Origin: UBA10348 sp002469915
Lineage (GTDB): Bacteria > Bacteroidota > Rhodothermia > Rhodothermales > UBA10348
NCBI GenBank assembly: GCA_029249345.1
Contig: JAQWHM010000016.1
Coordinates: 272,857-336,856 of the forward strand
DNA: 64,000 nt
Direction of reading: 5' to 3'
The position numbers and the translations under genes were made by a program. The notes beneath the pieces are model-generated. The model made no database searches and was not told where the DNA came from. It saw only the letters and a program-made list of their open reading frames with translations. Within the stretch, counting starts at the first letter, position 1. The number at the start of each line of letters is the position of its first letter. Below are positions 15,019 through 24,054 of the stretch, piece after piece.

Positions 15019-16332
15019 CTAGTTGCTAGATATGAGAATCAGGTCTTCTTGCGGCGGCGTGAGCCATTCGGCACCTGTTTCGGTAATGACCGCCATTTCT
15101 TCAACAGAAAGTGTCTTGGTGGTCGAATCGGTCAGCTGCCAGGAGTGAAATCCGTCAAAGGCGAACGTCATGCCCGGTTTCAGAATCTGGGTAGGTGAGA
15201 CCCTGAGTTCTTGTCCTAATCGGCCACCGCTGAGTCCAGGCCCGCTGTCGTGCGCCCAGTATCCTACTGGATGTCCTGTACCCCACATAACTGGTATGCT
15301 TCCATTTTCTTCCAGTAGCACGCGTTGAGCCCGGTCCACTTCATTTCCGGTGGCTCCCGGTTTCATGGCTGCAAATGCAGCGCGGTTTCCTGCTCGTGCA
15401 GCCTCCCATTTTGCAAGGTCATCAGCAGGAGGCTCCGTTTCGCCGGGCGCTAGCACATAGGCAAAGCGCTGAATGTCCGTTACCCATCGATCGTAAACGC
15501 GGATACCAAAGTCGGTCTGAATGAAATCACCAGGTTGAATCACGCGTGCGGTAGGGTGGGAATGCCCTCGATCTTTACCTGAGTTAACGGCTGGATTTTG
15601 CTCTGCTGCCCAACCATCACCTACACCCATCTCCGCCATCTTGGCTTCGAGGAAGTCAGCAATATCTCGATCAGTCGTTTCGCCTGGAATGGCGGCGGCG
15701 TACGCTTCCACCTCCCAGCGAGCGGTGATCTCAGCAGCTTGACGCATGATCTCTACTTCAGCCGGGATCTTAACCGAGAGCCAAGAGCGAATCATGGGTT
15801 CAGCAGAAATCATCCGGTTGGTCCAAACGGGATCTACCCCATTGATCATGGACGTGTACTGCGTATGCGATAACCCATCGGCAATGGGTGTACGGCCCGT
15901 ATTGATGGCAATCTTTGAGGGCTGAAAGCGTTCGAATTGGGCCTGCACGCTTCCCCAAAGACCAACACCTCGTGCAATCTCAATCACTTCATCCATTATT
16001 TCCGTTTCAGCTAGAGAAGTGGCTTCTCCGGATGGGGAAATCGCGATTGAAGTCAAGGCTCCTTCTTGGAGAAAGAACATGAACGCTGCTGATCCACCTG
16101 CATTTTCACATCCAACATGGCTAGCCAACGGGTCATTGTTGTTTTCCCGGCAGATAACCATCCATGCATCCATCTCGTGATCGCCCATGGCGGCGGGGAG
16201 AAGCGTCTCAATGCGCTCGGCGCGGATCTCGGGCCAAGGATTGCCGGTGAACGGAGATTTTTCGGCTACTTCAGGGGTGGAGCAACCCACTAGGAGGGCT
16301 ATAAAGACCACCTGAGCGAATACATATTTCAT
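15019..16332 (-). CDS. M24-family metallopeptidase lipoprotein (Xaa-Pro peptidase-like)
   Basis: A 437-residue protein beginning with a lipoprotein signal (VFIALLVGCS, lipobox cysteine at residue 16-17). The rest has the creatinase/aminopeptidase P layout: an N-terminal domain with ETLLPAAMGDHEMDAWMVIC, then the pita-bread domain with IQTDFGIRVYDRWVTDIQR, GTGHPVGYWAHDSGPGLSG and MTFAFDGFHSWQ. The metal ligands of classic M24 enzymes are D, D, H, E, E. Several positions look altered (for example FDGFHSW where an E is expected), so activity is uncertain. The gene lies six bases upstream of the DUF1569 gene and may be transcribed with it and the M20 gene. Confidence 0.8.
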   Translation of the reverse strand: MKYVFAQVVFIALLVGCSTPEVAEKSPFTGNPWPEIRAERIETLLPAAMGDHEMDAWMVICRENNNDPLASHVGCENAGGSAAFMFFLQEGALTSIAISPSGEATSLAETEIMDEVIEIARGVGLWGSVQAQFERFQPSKIAINTGRTPIADGLSHTQYTSMINGVDPVWTNRMISAEPMIRSWLSVKIPAEVEIMRQAAEITARWEVEAYAAAIPGETTDRDIADFLEAKMAEMGVGDGWAAEQNPAVNSGKDRGHSHPTARVIQPGDFIQTDFGIRVYDRWVTDIQRFAYVLAPGETEPPADDLAKWEAARAGNRAAFAAMKPGATGNEVDRAQRVLLEENGSIPVMWGTGHPVGYWAHDSGPGLSGGRLGQELRVSPTQILKPGMTFAFDGFHSWQLTDSTTKTLSVEEMAVITETGAEWLTPPQEDLILISSN

Positions 16333-16358
16333 AACGCTGGTTCGGGAAGTGATGAGAA

Positions 16359-17726
16359 CTATTTGGTCGCGTAAATGGACATGAAGCGGATGATGGTATC
16401 GATTCCTGCGCGGAATCGATCTAGCCCAAATTTTTCATTAGGGGAGTGGATGGCATCTGAATCGAGTCCAAAGCCCATCAATACCGTTTCCTGACCTAGA
16501 ATTTTTTTGAAATCTGCTACAATCGGGATGCTACCGCCACAACGCACCATATATGGTTTTTCGTTGTAAACCCCTTCCATGGCTTCAGAGGCAGCTTTCA
16601 TGGCATCACTATTGGTGTCAACAAGGGCTCCGTGGCCACCATGCAAATCTTCGAAAGTGAGCTTCATTGTAGGAGGGCAATGCTTCTCAAAATGCGCCTG
16701 CAATTTGTCGGTAATCTCTTCTGGCGTTTGCCCAGGGACGAGGCGGCAGGAAATCTTGGCGTGGGCCAGCGAAGGAAGAACGGTTTTAGCTCCTTCACCC
16801 GTAAATCCACCCCAGATACCATTGCAGTCCAGCGTTGGGCGGGCCGTCGTGCCTTCTAGTACAGAATAGCCGGCTTCCGTTTTGGATTCTGAAGCGCCCA
16901 CCTCAGCAACCCATTCGTCCGCGTCGAACGGTAGGCTGGCGAACGTTGTTCGCTCTTCGTCGGTCAGCGGCATGACCATATCGTAGAACCCATCGATTGT
17001 GATACGATGATTTTCATCGTGCAGATCTGCAATCATCTTTGCGAGCGCATTAATGGGGTTCTCAATGGCTCCACCATACACACCAGAATGAAGGTCTCGG
17101 TCGGGTCCTTCTAAGGACACCTGAACATAAGCCAACCCGCGAAGGCCGTAGGTTATGGATGGAACACCCGTCCCGAACAATGCTGTATCAGAAACGACCG
17201 CAACATCGGCAGCGAGCATGTCTTTGTTATCTTCCAAAAACTTGGGAAGGTGGACGGAGCCAATCTCTTCCTCGCCTTCGAAGATCCACTTCACATTCAG
17301 AGGCATGCTTCCTGTGCCTTTGAAGTAGGATTCGGCGGCCTTGGCATGCATGAACATCTGTCCTTTGTCATCGCATGAACCGCGCGCATACAGGTCTCCG
17401 TTTTTGACTACTGGATCAAACGGTTCGGAATCCCACAACTCGAGCGGGTCAGGTGGCTGAACATCATAGTGCCCGTACACCAGAATAGTAGGTTTGGATG
17501 GGTCCACCATGTGCTCCGCATACACGATCGGATGCCCATCGGTCGGCATGATTTTCACATGAGAAGTACCCATGTCCCGCATGTTCTGAGCAACCCACTC
17601 TGCCGCTGCGTTTACATCGTCTTTGTGGTTCGGATCTGTACTGACTGAAGGAATGCGAAGGAAATCTTTGAGTTCTTCTACGAATCGGTCAAAGTTTGCA
17701 TCGGTGTAGGAAAGAGCCTTTTGCAT
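16359..17726 (-). CDS. M20-family dipeptidase
   Basis: A 455-residue cytosolic metallopeptidase of the M20/CNDP branch. The first zinc site is TILVYGHYDVQPPDP with LWDSEPFDP, followed by LYARGSCDDKGQMFMH (metal-bridging aspartate), FEGEEEIGS (catalytic Glu and ligand) and VVSDTALFG. The dimerisation insert begins RDLHSGVYGGAIENP, and the C-terminal histidine ligand is in SDAIHSPNEKFGLDRF. These match broad-specificity dipeptidases and carnosinase-like enzymes. It probably finishes peptide breakdown together with the neighbouring M24 protein, 26 bases downstream. Confidence 0.9.
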   Translation of the reverse strand: MQKALSYTDANFDRFVEELKDFLRIPSVSTDPNHKDDVNAAAEWVAQNMRDMGTSHVKIMPTDGHPIVYAEHMVDPSKPTILVYGHYDVQPPDPLELWDSEPFDPVVKNGDLYARGSCDDKGQMFMHAKAAESYFKGTGSMPLNVKWIFEGEEEIGSVHLPKFLEDNKDMLAADVAVVSDTALFGTGVPSITYGLRGLAYVQVSLEGPDRDLHSGVYGGAIENPINALAKMIADLHDENHRITIDGFYDMVMPLTDEERTTFASLPFDADEWVAEVGASESKTEAGYSVLEGTTARPTLDCNGIWGGFTGEGAKTVLPSLAHAKISCRLVPGQTPEEITDKLQAHFEKHCPPTMKLTFEDLHGGHGALVDTNSDAMKAASEAMEGVYNEKPYMVRCGGSIPIVADFKKILGQETVLMGFGLDSDAIHSPNEKFGLDRFRAGIDTIIRFMSIYATK

Positions 17727-17863
17727 GTGCGGATACGCTATATATCAGATAAACGGGGGCTGCCAATTTAGCTCTAGAGAGGTGCATAAACATGTAAAAA
17801 TTGTCAATTATGCCGGGGCAATCTTGGACGGTCGAGGAGCCGTTTCCCAGCTTTGAACCCTCT

Positions 17864-18370
17864 TTACAGTTCACTTTCATCTCGCCATCGTCTCAATCGC
17901 CATGATGAAACAGAATCGGGTCTAACGAGCTGGAAGTTGACGTTCCCATCCGTCCTGAATACGTCTCCTTGCTCGAGCGTTACCGTTAGATTGAAGGAGC
18001 GAACGATACGCATTCTAATGAAGCGTTCCAGTTCGTCTTGAGTGATGATTTGATTCCACTGCAGACGAATCAGTGACGAGTTCTGAAAGAGCCGCCGAGT
18101 GGTTTCAAGATCCTGTGCAAAGCCCCATTCCCGGTCCACTTGAGCATCAAAGTCATGCCAAACAAAGATGAACGAGGAATCTAGCAGCGTTTCGTAAAGG
18201 GACAGGTCTCTCAGTTCGTAGGCGTTTCGGAAATTGGTAAAAAAGCCTTCGACCGTTGTCGGATCCCCCAGCAGGTCACCGAATGGATTGCCCTCTTCAA
18301 GGGCCGGCGCAAATGGATTGCAGGCGGCGACACTTGTGCTGAGAACCAATATGATGAGGGCAATGCGCAT
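17864..18370 (-). CDS. Small lipoprotein with NTF2/SnoaL-like domain
   Basis: A 168-residue protein. IALIILVLSTSVAAC is a lipoprotein signal with the cysteine at residue 17. After NPFAPALEEGNPFGDLLGD comes a domain with TVEGFFTNFRNAYELRDLSL then YETLLDSSFIFVW, the shape of an NTF2-like cone (helix hairpin then strands). Function unknown. It is 23 bases downstream of a second lipoprotein that begins with a similar VIDNIQFSIAEL helix, so the two may be paralogues acting together. Confidence 0.7.
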   Translation of the reverse strand: MRIALIILVLSTSVAACNPFAPALEEGNPFGDLLGDPTTVEGFFTNFRNAYELRDLSLYETLLDSSFIFVWHDFDAQVDREWGFAQDLETTRRLFQNSSLIRLQWNQIITQDELERFIRMRIVRSFNLTVTLEQGDVFRTDGNVNFQLVRPDSVSSWRLRRWRDESEL

Positions 18371-18393
18371 TGCTCAATATCGCAACAAAGGTG

Positions 18394-18969
18394 CTATTTC
18401 ATGAACTCAGCCTTGAGATCGCTCCAGGAGGGCTCGGATCCCAATTCCTGATCAGTCCACTCTAAAATAGACCATAATCCGTCAGAACCCTGTTTTAAGA
18501 CCCATACGAGTCTCCCCTGCACCTGTTTGGGTACTTCAGCGCGACTGTGATTGATATTCAATACGTAGGTAGCGTCTAAAACAAATTCATCAGGAGCAAC
18601 GAGGGTCAGGCTCCGGTCATTGAGCGCTAAAACATGCCCGACATTGAGGGCGGCTGCAGCCGTAAGGGCTGAAAAATACTGCTCTTCCTGAGACCGAGTC
18701 CATGAGGCAAATACGGATTCCCGAGCTTGGGCCGAAGCAGAAGGGCGAAACGTGAACGACTCAGACAGGGATCTTCGATAATTGAGGGTATTCAGTTCGG
18801 CGATAGAGAACTGAATATTGTCTATCACTTGCTCCGGCGTGTCAGGCTGATCAAACGTCCCTGATTCGGCCAATGGATCTTCCGGCTCACGAGTTGAAAA
18901 AACGGAGCATGCGGTTAGAGTCAATACGGCAAGCGTGTAGGTCAATATTAGGAAGAAGCGTGTCCGCAC
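18394..18969 (-). CDS. Small lipoprotein, NTF2-like, coupled to ispH
   Basis: From GTG at 18969, 191 residues starting RTRFFLILTYTLAVLTLTAC, a clear lipoprotein signal with the cysteine at residue 21. The open frame extends to 19038, inside ispH, but the upstream part would bury the signal, so the GTG five bases after the ispH stop is preferred. PEQVIDNIQFSIAELNTLNY opens a domain with the pattern of NTF2-like folds, ending with DGLWSILEWTDQE. Role unknown. Its position behind ispH is likely positional rather than functional. Confidence 0.7.
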   Translation of the reverse strand: MRTRFFLILTYTLAVLTLTACSVFSTREPEDPLAESGTFDQPDTPEQVIDNIQFSIAELNTLNYRRSLSESFTFRPSASAQARESVFASWTRSQEEQYFSALTAAAALNVGHVLALNDRSLTLVAPDEFVLDATYVLNINHSRAEVPKQVQGRLVWVLKQGSDGLWSILEWTDQELGSEPSWSDLKAEFMK

Positions 18970-18974
18970 AGCGC

Positions 18975-20207
18975 TCAACTGTTGAGGTTCATAAACGGTT
19001 GCAATGTTTCCTCTGCCGATCGGGTATCTGGAAACCAAGAACAGATGCGTTCCATTACTCGATCTAGCAACACATCAGGACAGGAGGCACCGGCTGTGAG
19101 GAGGATATCGACAGGCTTTTGGTTGGGAAGCCAATCGTGGGACCTTTCGTAGCGTTTAAACTCGTAATTGAAATGCCGGATCTCTGTATTCGATATCAAA
19201 TTACTGTCCCCACTGACGAAATAAGTAGGCATGACTTCTTCGCATAACTCAACAAGGTGGCTAGTATTCGAAGAGTTAGTGCCTCCCACAATGATGGCTA
19301 GATCTGCTCCTTCATTTATCAGAAAGCGCGTAGCATCCTGATTTTCATTGGTTGCATAGCACAAGGTATCACTGGTGTCTGCGAAGCTATCTAGCTCGGC
19401 ACCTCCATCTCTGTCCAAAACGGCCTGTTTTAAGAGGGCGGCAATTTCAGTCGTTTCCGTTGCAAGCATTGTGGTTTGGTTCACCACACCTAGCCGTTGC
19501 AGATCTCTATTTGGATCGAAGTCCGGGCTATATCGCTCTGAAAAGTGCTCAAAGAAATAGTCAGCGTTCTTTTCTCCACGAACAACGGAAGCTAGTTTTT
19601 CAGCTTCTTCCAGATCTCTAACTACGATGACAGGCGCGACAGCCTGAGCGTGGGAAACCGTAGCACGTGTTTCTTCGTGGTATCGTTTTCCGTGCACGAC
19701 CACCGTGTAGTTCTTCGTGCCAATTTGCGAGGATCGGTTCCAGACTTTCTCCACAAAGGGACACGTCGTGTTGTAGGCCTCAACGTCAACTCCGATATCA
19801 GTTAAGAGCTGTTGGGTCTCTAGGGTGGTACCGAACGCTGGGATAATCACGATATCCTCTGCCTTCAGTTCACTAAATGGGATCAGTTGCTTTCCGGATG
19901 TGGTGCGCAAAAACTGGATGCCTCTGGCTTTAAGGTCTTCGTTTACGTGGGGGTTGTGGATCATTTCTGAGAGCAGAAAAATCCGTCTCCCGTTTGCTTC
20001 AGAAATTGCTTTGTAGGCGATTTCAATTGCATTTTCCACGCCATAACAAAAGCCGAAATGTCTGGCCAGCTTAAAGCGCACGGGTCCAAAGTCTAGGACG
20101 GAAGGAGACAAATCCTTTTTCCTCGGATCAAGGAGTTGACGAGCTCCCTTGACCTTTGAAACCAATGGGCTTTTGTAAAAATCTGGTACGTCGAATTGGC
20201 GAGCCAT
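18975..20207 (-). CDS. ispH: 4-hydroxy-3-methylbut-2-enyl diphosphate reductase
   Basis: A 410-residue iron-sulfur enzyme of the last MEP-pathway step, giving isopentenyl and dimethylallyl diphosphate. The three cluster cysteines are in HFGFCYGVENAIE, NTTCPFVEKVWN and AGASCPDVLLDRVM. It is the long form (E. coli IspH is about 316 residues) and has DTLCYATNENQDATRF, a block typical of the cyanobacterial/plant-like branch. It supplies the precursors used by the carotenoid operon at 6465-11436 but is not in that operon. The start at 20207 is preceded by the tgt stop about 60 bases upstream. Confidence 0.93.
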   Translation of the reverse strand: MARQFDVPDFYKSPLVSKVKGARQLLDPRKKDLSPSVLDFGPVRFKLARHFGFCYGVENAIEIAYKAISEANGRRIFLLSEMIHNPHVNEDLKARGIQFLRTTSGKQLIPFSELKAEDIVIIPAFGTTLETQQLLTDIGVDVEAYNTTCPFVEKVWNRSSQIGTKNYTVVVHGKRYHEETRATVSHAQAVAPVIVVRDLEEAEKLASVVRGEKNADYFFEHFSERYSPDFDPNRDLQRLGVVNQTTMLATETTEIAALLKQAVLDRDGGAELDSFADTSDTLCYATNENQDATRFLINEGADLAIIVGGTNSSNTSHLVELCEEVMPTYFVSGDSNLISNTEIRHFNYEFKRYERSHDWLPNQKPVDILLTAGASCPDVLLDRVMERICSWFPDTRSAEETLQPFMNLNS

Positions 20208-20267
20208 GCAGATCTAGAACTTGGGTTGAGTGGCGCGATAGTACGCTTTCGTGTGAAAGGTGTTCAG

Positions 20268-21395
20268 TTAAAGTCGGCGCTCAATGCGTGGCATGATTTC
20301 CGCTTTCCAAGAGGCAAATTCATTCCGGACAATCGCTTTTCTGGCCTCTCGCATGAGCCAAAGGTAGAACGTGAGGTTTTGAACGGAAGCGATTTGCATT
20401 CCAAGAACCTCTTTTGAGATGAAAAGGTGACGTAAATAGGCTTTGGTAAAGTGTCGTGATGCGTATTTATCCAGACCGGGGTCTATTTCCGAGAAGTCCA
20501 TCTGCCACTTCTTGTTACGAATATTGATAATACCCTCGGTTGTGAAAATATTACCGTTTCTCCCGTTGCGAGTAGGCATTACGCAGTCAAACATGTCAAT
20601 TCCACGGTGCACGTTTTCTACCAAGTTCGCGGGTGTGCCCACGCCCATGAGATATCTGGGTTTCGAGGTGGGAAGCACTTCTGTAACCACATCCACCATG
20701 GCGTACATCTGTTCGGCGGGCTCTCCGACGGAGAGCCCGCCGATGGCATAACCGGGAAAGTTCAGATCGACTAACTGTCTAGCTGATCGGCGACGAATCT
20801 CGGGATAGACCACGCCTTGCACGATGCCAAATAGCGACTGATCATGTCCGTAAAGGGGAGTGGTTGCATTGAATTGTTTCATACACCGTTCGGCCCAGCG
20901 CACGGTCAGTTCATTTGAGTTTGCGGCATAGGTTTCGGTCGCGTCGCCGGGAGGACATTCGTCTAACACCATCATGATATCCGATCCGATGGATCGCTGA
21001 ATATCAACCACGGACTCGGGAGTAAACTGGTGATATGATCCGTCAATGTGAGACTGAAACCGGACTCCTTCTTCGGTTAATTTGCGTCGCTCGGCTAGCG
21101 AAAAGACCTGATATCCACCAGAATCAGTCAATATTGGACGATTCCATCCTTGAAAAGCGTGTAACCCTCCGGCTGCTTCTATTACTTCCATCCCTGGACG
21201 TAAGTACAGGTGGTAGGTATTCCCAAGAATGATATCGGCATTGATGTCGGATTCGAGTTCTCGGGGCCAGACGGCTTTTACGGTACCGACTGTGCCCACC
21301 GGCATGAAAATGGGCGTCTCAATGCGGCCGTGACTTGTTTCGAGAAAACCGGCACGGGCTCCAGAGGGATCCGTGGATTCGAGAGTAAATTGCAT
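20268..21395 (-). CDS. tgt: Queuine/preQ1 tRNA-ribosyltransferase
   Basis: A 375-residue enzyme exchanging guanine 34 of Asp, Asn, His and Tyr tRNAs for preQ1. Conserved blocks are IFMPVGTVGTVKAVWP, GNTYHLYLRPG, LTDSGGYQVFSLAE (nucleophile region), IGSDIMMVLDECPP, GYAIGGLSVGE, YLMGVGTPANLVE and DCVMPTRNGRNG. A zinc site is expected at the C-terminus, but the usual CxCxxC is replaced by NIRNKKWQMDFSEIDPGLDK; only the histidine of FISKEVLGMQ-type context remains, so zinc binding looks lost. It follows mlaD by 17 bases. Confidence 0.92.
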   Translation of the reverse strand: MQFTLESTDPSGARAGFLETSHGRIETPIFMPVGTVGTVKAVWPRELESDINADIILGNTYHLYLRPGMEVIEAAGGLHAFQGWNRPILTDSGGYQVFSLAERRKLTEEGVRFQSHIDGSYHQFTPESVVDIQRSIGSDIMMVLDECPPGDATETYAANSNELTVRWAERCMKQFNATTPLYGHDQSLFGIVQGVVYPEIRRRSARQLVDLNFPGYAIGGLSVGEPAEQMYAMVDVVTEVLPTSKPRYLMGVGTPANLVENVHRGIDMFDCVMPTRNGRNGNIFTTEGIINIRNKKWQMDFSEIDPGLDKYASRHFTKAYLRHLFISKEVLGMQIASVQNLTFYLWLMREARKAIVRNEFASWKAEIMPRIERRL

Positions 21396-21412
21396 ACGTC
21401 GTGTCGAAAAGC

Positions 21413-22480
21413 CTATTGCTGGCGAGTGGAATCGCTTCGCGTGTTTAAGTCTCCTTCCAGTGCTTCGAGTCGCTGCTGCCAGAGCAGGAGCTCCCGCTCC
21501 CGTTGGGTAATCTGATTGAAGGACTGTCTAAGAGCCTCTTCGCGTACTTCGAACGGAGCGGCCTCTACACTTCCTCTTTCTTCGAAATAGCGTCTGAACA
21601 ACCAGTTGTGCTTGGCCGCTTCCATGAGCTCAGCCATTCTAAATGCTCCCATTTCACCCCAAAAAGCAGCGTTCTCAGCCGACTGTGACACCGACTTGAG
21701 GTCAGTAGCGATAACGGCAAGTGTATCTGTGGTGGCAACGAGAGCGTCAAACAAAGCGGGATCGTTTAAGAGCTTGGCAAATGAGCCATCTCCAGAATCC
21801 GCCTTCGCCAAAATAGACTCAATGCCTTGGGTGGCTTGAGTAGCCAATTCTACTAGAATGTCAGCGTTCGCTTCAGCTGATGTAGCCAAAGCTTGGAGCA
21901 CTCTTCGGGATTCGCTCGTTGTTTCGACAATTTCGACATACAGCGTAGAGTCATAGATCACTTTGCCCAGGGTGCCCTCGCCGCGCTGTACATCTCGCAT
22001 GATTTCCTCAAATGCGACAGCAGCCGTTTCGAATGTTGTGACGGAAGCCATGGCCCGGTCCGTGATTTCAAACAAATCGAATGGGTCTACACCCGGCAGT
22101 AAATCTCCGTCTTCAAAGAGGTCGTCAATGTCGGCTGGGTTGATCAGAACGATGATCTGTTCACCCACAAGGCCATCACTTTTGATCTGAGCCTGGGTGT
22201 TTTTTCTAATTAGGTGGGCCGCTTTTGTAGTGATGGACATGGACACTAAAATGGGCTCTCCTGGCGCAGAGGGTAGGGATACGTCTGAAACGCGGCCCAC
22301 ATTAATCCCCTGAAACTGTACTGGCGCCCCTTCCTGAAGACCAGCAACCTGCGTAAACTGGGTTTGCACTCGCAGCGTGTCACTGAACATAAATGTCCGG
22401 TTTCCGATGGTAAATAGCGCCACCACAAATAGCAAAGATGCTGATGCAATCAAGACTCCTGTACGAGCGGTGCGATTCAT
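21413..22480 (-). CDS. mlaD: MCE-domain lipid-transport protein (MlaD-like)
   Basis: A 355-residue inner-membrane-anchored periplasmic protein. A single N-terminal helix (VLIASASLLFVVALFTIG, about residues 9-26) is followed by the MCE domain (about 38-118: VAGLQEGAPVQFQGINVGRV, ILVSMSITTKAAHLI, DGLVGEQIIVLI). A long alpha-helical, coiled-coil-like region runs to the C-terminus (RVLQALATSAEANADILVEL). MlaD subunits form a hexameric ring that passes phospholipids between membranes. The ring-plus-helices layout resembles longer MCE proteins such as PqiB/YebT rather than short E. coli MlaD (183 residues). It follows mlaF after 18 bases. Confidence 0.88.
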   Translation of the reverse strand: MNRTARTGVLIASASLLFVVALFTIGNRTFMFSDTLRVQTQFTQVAGLQEGAPVQFQGINVGRVSDVSLPSAPGEPILVSMSITTKAAHLIRKNTQAQIKSDGLVGEQIIVLINPADIDDLFEDGDLLPGVDPFDLFEITDRAMASVTTFETAAVAFEEIMRDVQRGEGTLGKVIYDSTLYVEIVETTSESRRVLQALATSAEANADILVELATQATQGIESILAKADSGDGSFAKLLNDPALFDALVATTDTLAVIATDLKSVSQSAENAAFWGEMGAFRMAELMEAAKHNWLFRRYFEERGSVEAAPFEVREEALRQSFNQITQRERELLLWQQRLEALEGDLNTRSDSTRQQ

Positions 22481-22498
22481 GGGCGGGTGCTTTTGAGG

Positions 22499-23251
22499 TC
22501 AGTTTTGTTGAATAGTTTCACTACCGAAGAAGGTAGCAATTGCAGGATGATCGTGCTGACTGATTTCGTTTAATGGGCCGGTTGCCAGAATTTCGCCGTG
22601 ATGCAGGAAATGGACCTGGTCGGCAATGATCTCAGCGCACAGCAGGTCATGGGTAATAGCCACCGAGGTGATGCCCCGGTCTTCCTGCAAGCGAACAATC
22701 AGGTCCGAAACCATCCGTACCGAAACTGGATCCAGTCCGGTAGTAGGTTCATCATACAGAATGATCTTTGGTTCAAGAATAACCGCTCTCGCTAGCGCAA
22801 TACGTTTTTTCTGCCCCCCAGACAACTCGGCAGGGTAATGTCCCACTTTTTCGGGCAGACTTACCCATTCCAGCGTTTCCACAATCCGATCTTTGGCCTC
22901 GGATGAAGTCAGTTCGGCATGACGATCAAGGAAAAACATGAGGTTTTCAAACACCGTCATCGAGTCGAATAGGGCTCCGGACTGAAATAGATATCCAATA
23001 GACAAACGGAGTTCATCCATTTCATCCTCGCCTAGCTCTTCAACCTGTTTATCCAAGACTCGGATGGTGCCTTGATCCGCTTTGATCAACCCAACAATGT
23101 GTTTGATAAGCACACTTTTACCCGAACCGGATCCGCCCATTACGACGGCAGATTCACCCTTGGATACATCTAGGTTTATCCCCCTGAGTACATCTAGCGA
23201 ACCAAATGACTTGTGGATATTGTCCAATGATATGATCACGTTCTGATCCAC
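22499..23251 (-). CDS. mlaF: ABC transporter ATPase of the Mla-type lipid system
   Basis: A 250-residue ATPase. Walker A is GGSGSGKS (about 37-44), the Q loop GYLFQSGALFDSMTVFEN, the signature LSGGQKKR, Walker B KIILYDEPTTGLDP, and the H loop VAITHD. The glycine-rich QKKR signature and SGALFDS segment are typical of MlaF/Ttg2A proteins. It begins with GTG, whose G is shared with the mlaE stop (TAGTG), so translation is coupled. It powers lipid transfer through MlaE. Confidence 0.92.
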   Translation of the reverse strand: MDQNVIISLDNIHKSFGSLDVLRGINLDVSKGESAVVMGGSGSGKSVLIKHIVGLIKADQGTIRVLDKQVEELGEDEMDELRLSIGYLFQSGALFDSMTVFENLMFFLDRHAELTSSEAKDRIVETLEWVSLPEKVGHYPAELSGGQKKRIALARAVILEPKIILYDEPTTGLDPVSVRMVSDLIVRLQEDRGITSVAITHDLLCAEIIADQVHFLHHGEILATGPLNEISQHDHPAIATFFGSETIQQN

Positions 23252-23979
23252 TACCCAGCCGTACCAAAAATCATAAGGGACAGACGAACGATGATGACAT
23301 CGGTAAGCAGAATGAGTAGGGAGGAGCCCATTACAGCGCGCATGGCTGCCTGACCCACTTCTCGCGTGCCACCCCGAACGGTAAAGCCAAGATGACAGGA
23401 AACGATCCCTACAATAAATCCAAAGACAGCCGTTTTACCTGTATCTACGATGACGTCACTGAACCGAAGGGACTCAAATGCGGTGCTTATAAAGATGCGA
23501 TAGTCCATTCCAGAGGCCATCAAGGACTCAATGTACCCGCCAAACATGGCGATAGAGTCGGTCCACAGTGTCAAGATTGGAAACATGATCATGCAGGCCA
23601 GCACCCGCGTGATAACTAGAAAATGGAATGGTTTGAGCGCTGCCACTTCGAGTGCATCGATTTGCTCGGTAACTTTCATGGAGCCTATTTCAGCTCCAAT
23701 TCCGGCTCCTAACCGTCCAGCTAGGACGAGTGCCGTAATCACCGGCCCAATTTCCTTAATTACCGAGAGGGCTAGCATATTGGGCAAGACCGCTTCAGCG
23801 CCGAAACGAACGAGTGTGCCACGGCTTTGCATGGCCATCACGATCCCGATAGCCAATCCTGTTATTCCCGTTAGAACAAAGCTCTTGGTCCCTACTTCGT
23901 CCATCTGACGAAGCAACTCCCGGCCTTCAAATGGCTTTCTCCAGACACGGGCAAAAAACTGACCCATGAATCGGACCAA
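23251..23979 (-). CDS. mlaE: Mla-type ABC lipid permease
   Basis: A 242-residue permease with about five membrane helices. Family blocks are GITGLAIGIVMAMQSR, KEIGPVITALVLAGRLGAGIGAEIG (in two parts, KEIGPVITALVLAGR and LGAGIGAEIG), TEQIDALEVA, VTRVLACMIMFPILT-like VITRVLACMIMFPILT, and the C-terminal GIVSCHLGFTVRGGTREVG. The first codon used is TTG at 23979; ATG at 23967 is an alternative. No ATG or GTG occurs between the upstream in-frame TGA and this point. Together with mlaF and mlaD it makes a compact lipid-transport operon directly behind tamB. Confidence 0.92.
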   Translation of the reverse strand: MVRFMGQFFARVWRKPFEGRELLRQMDEVGTKSFVLTGITGLAIGIVMAMQSRGTLVRFGAEAVLPNMLALSVIKEIGPVITALVLAGRLGAGIGAEIGSMKVTEQIDALEVAALKPFHFLVITRVLACMIMFPILTLWTDSIAMFGGYIESLMASGMDYRIFISTAFESLRFSDVIVDTGKTAVFGFIVGIVSCHLGFTVRGGTREVGQAAMRAVMGSSLLILLTDVIIVRLSLMIFGTAG

Positions 23980-24054
23980 ATCAGCGAATTCTGCAAAGAA
24001 GTCAGTTAAGGGGTGGGCGCTATTTTTTGTGCGAGAGGTTATAAATCAATCCAA

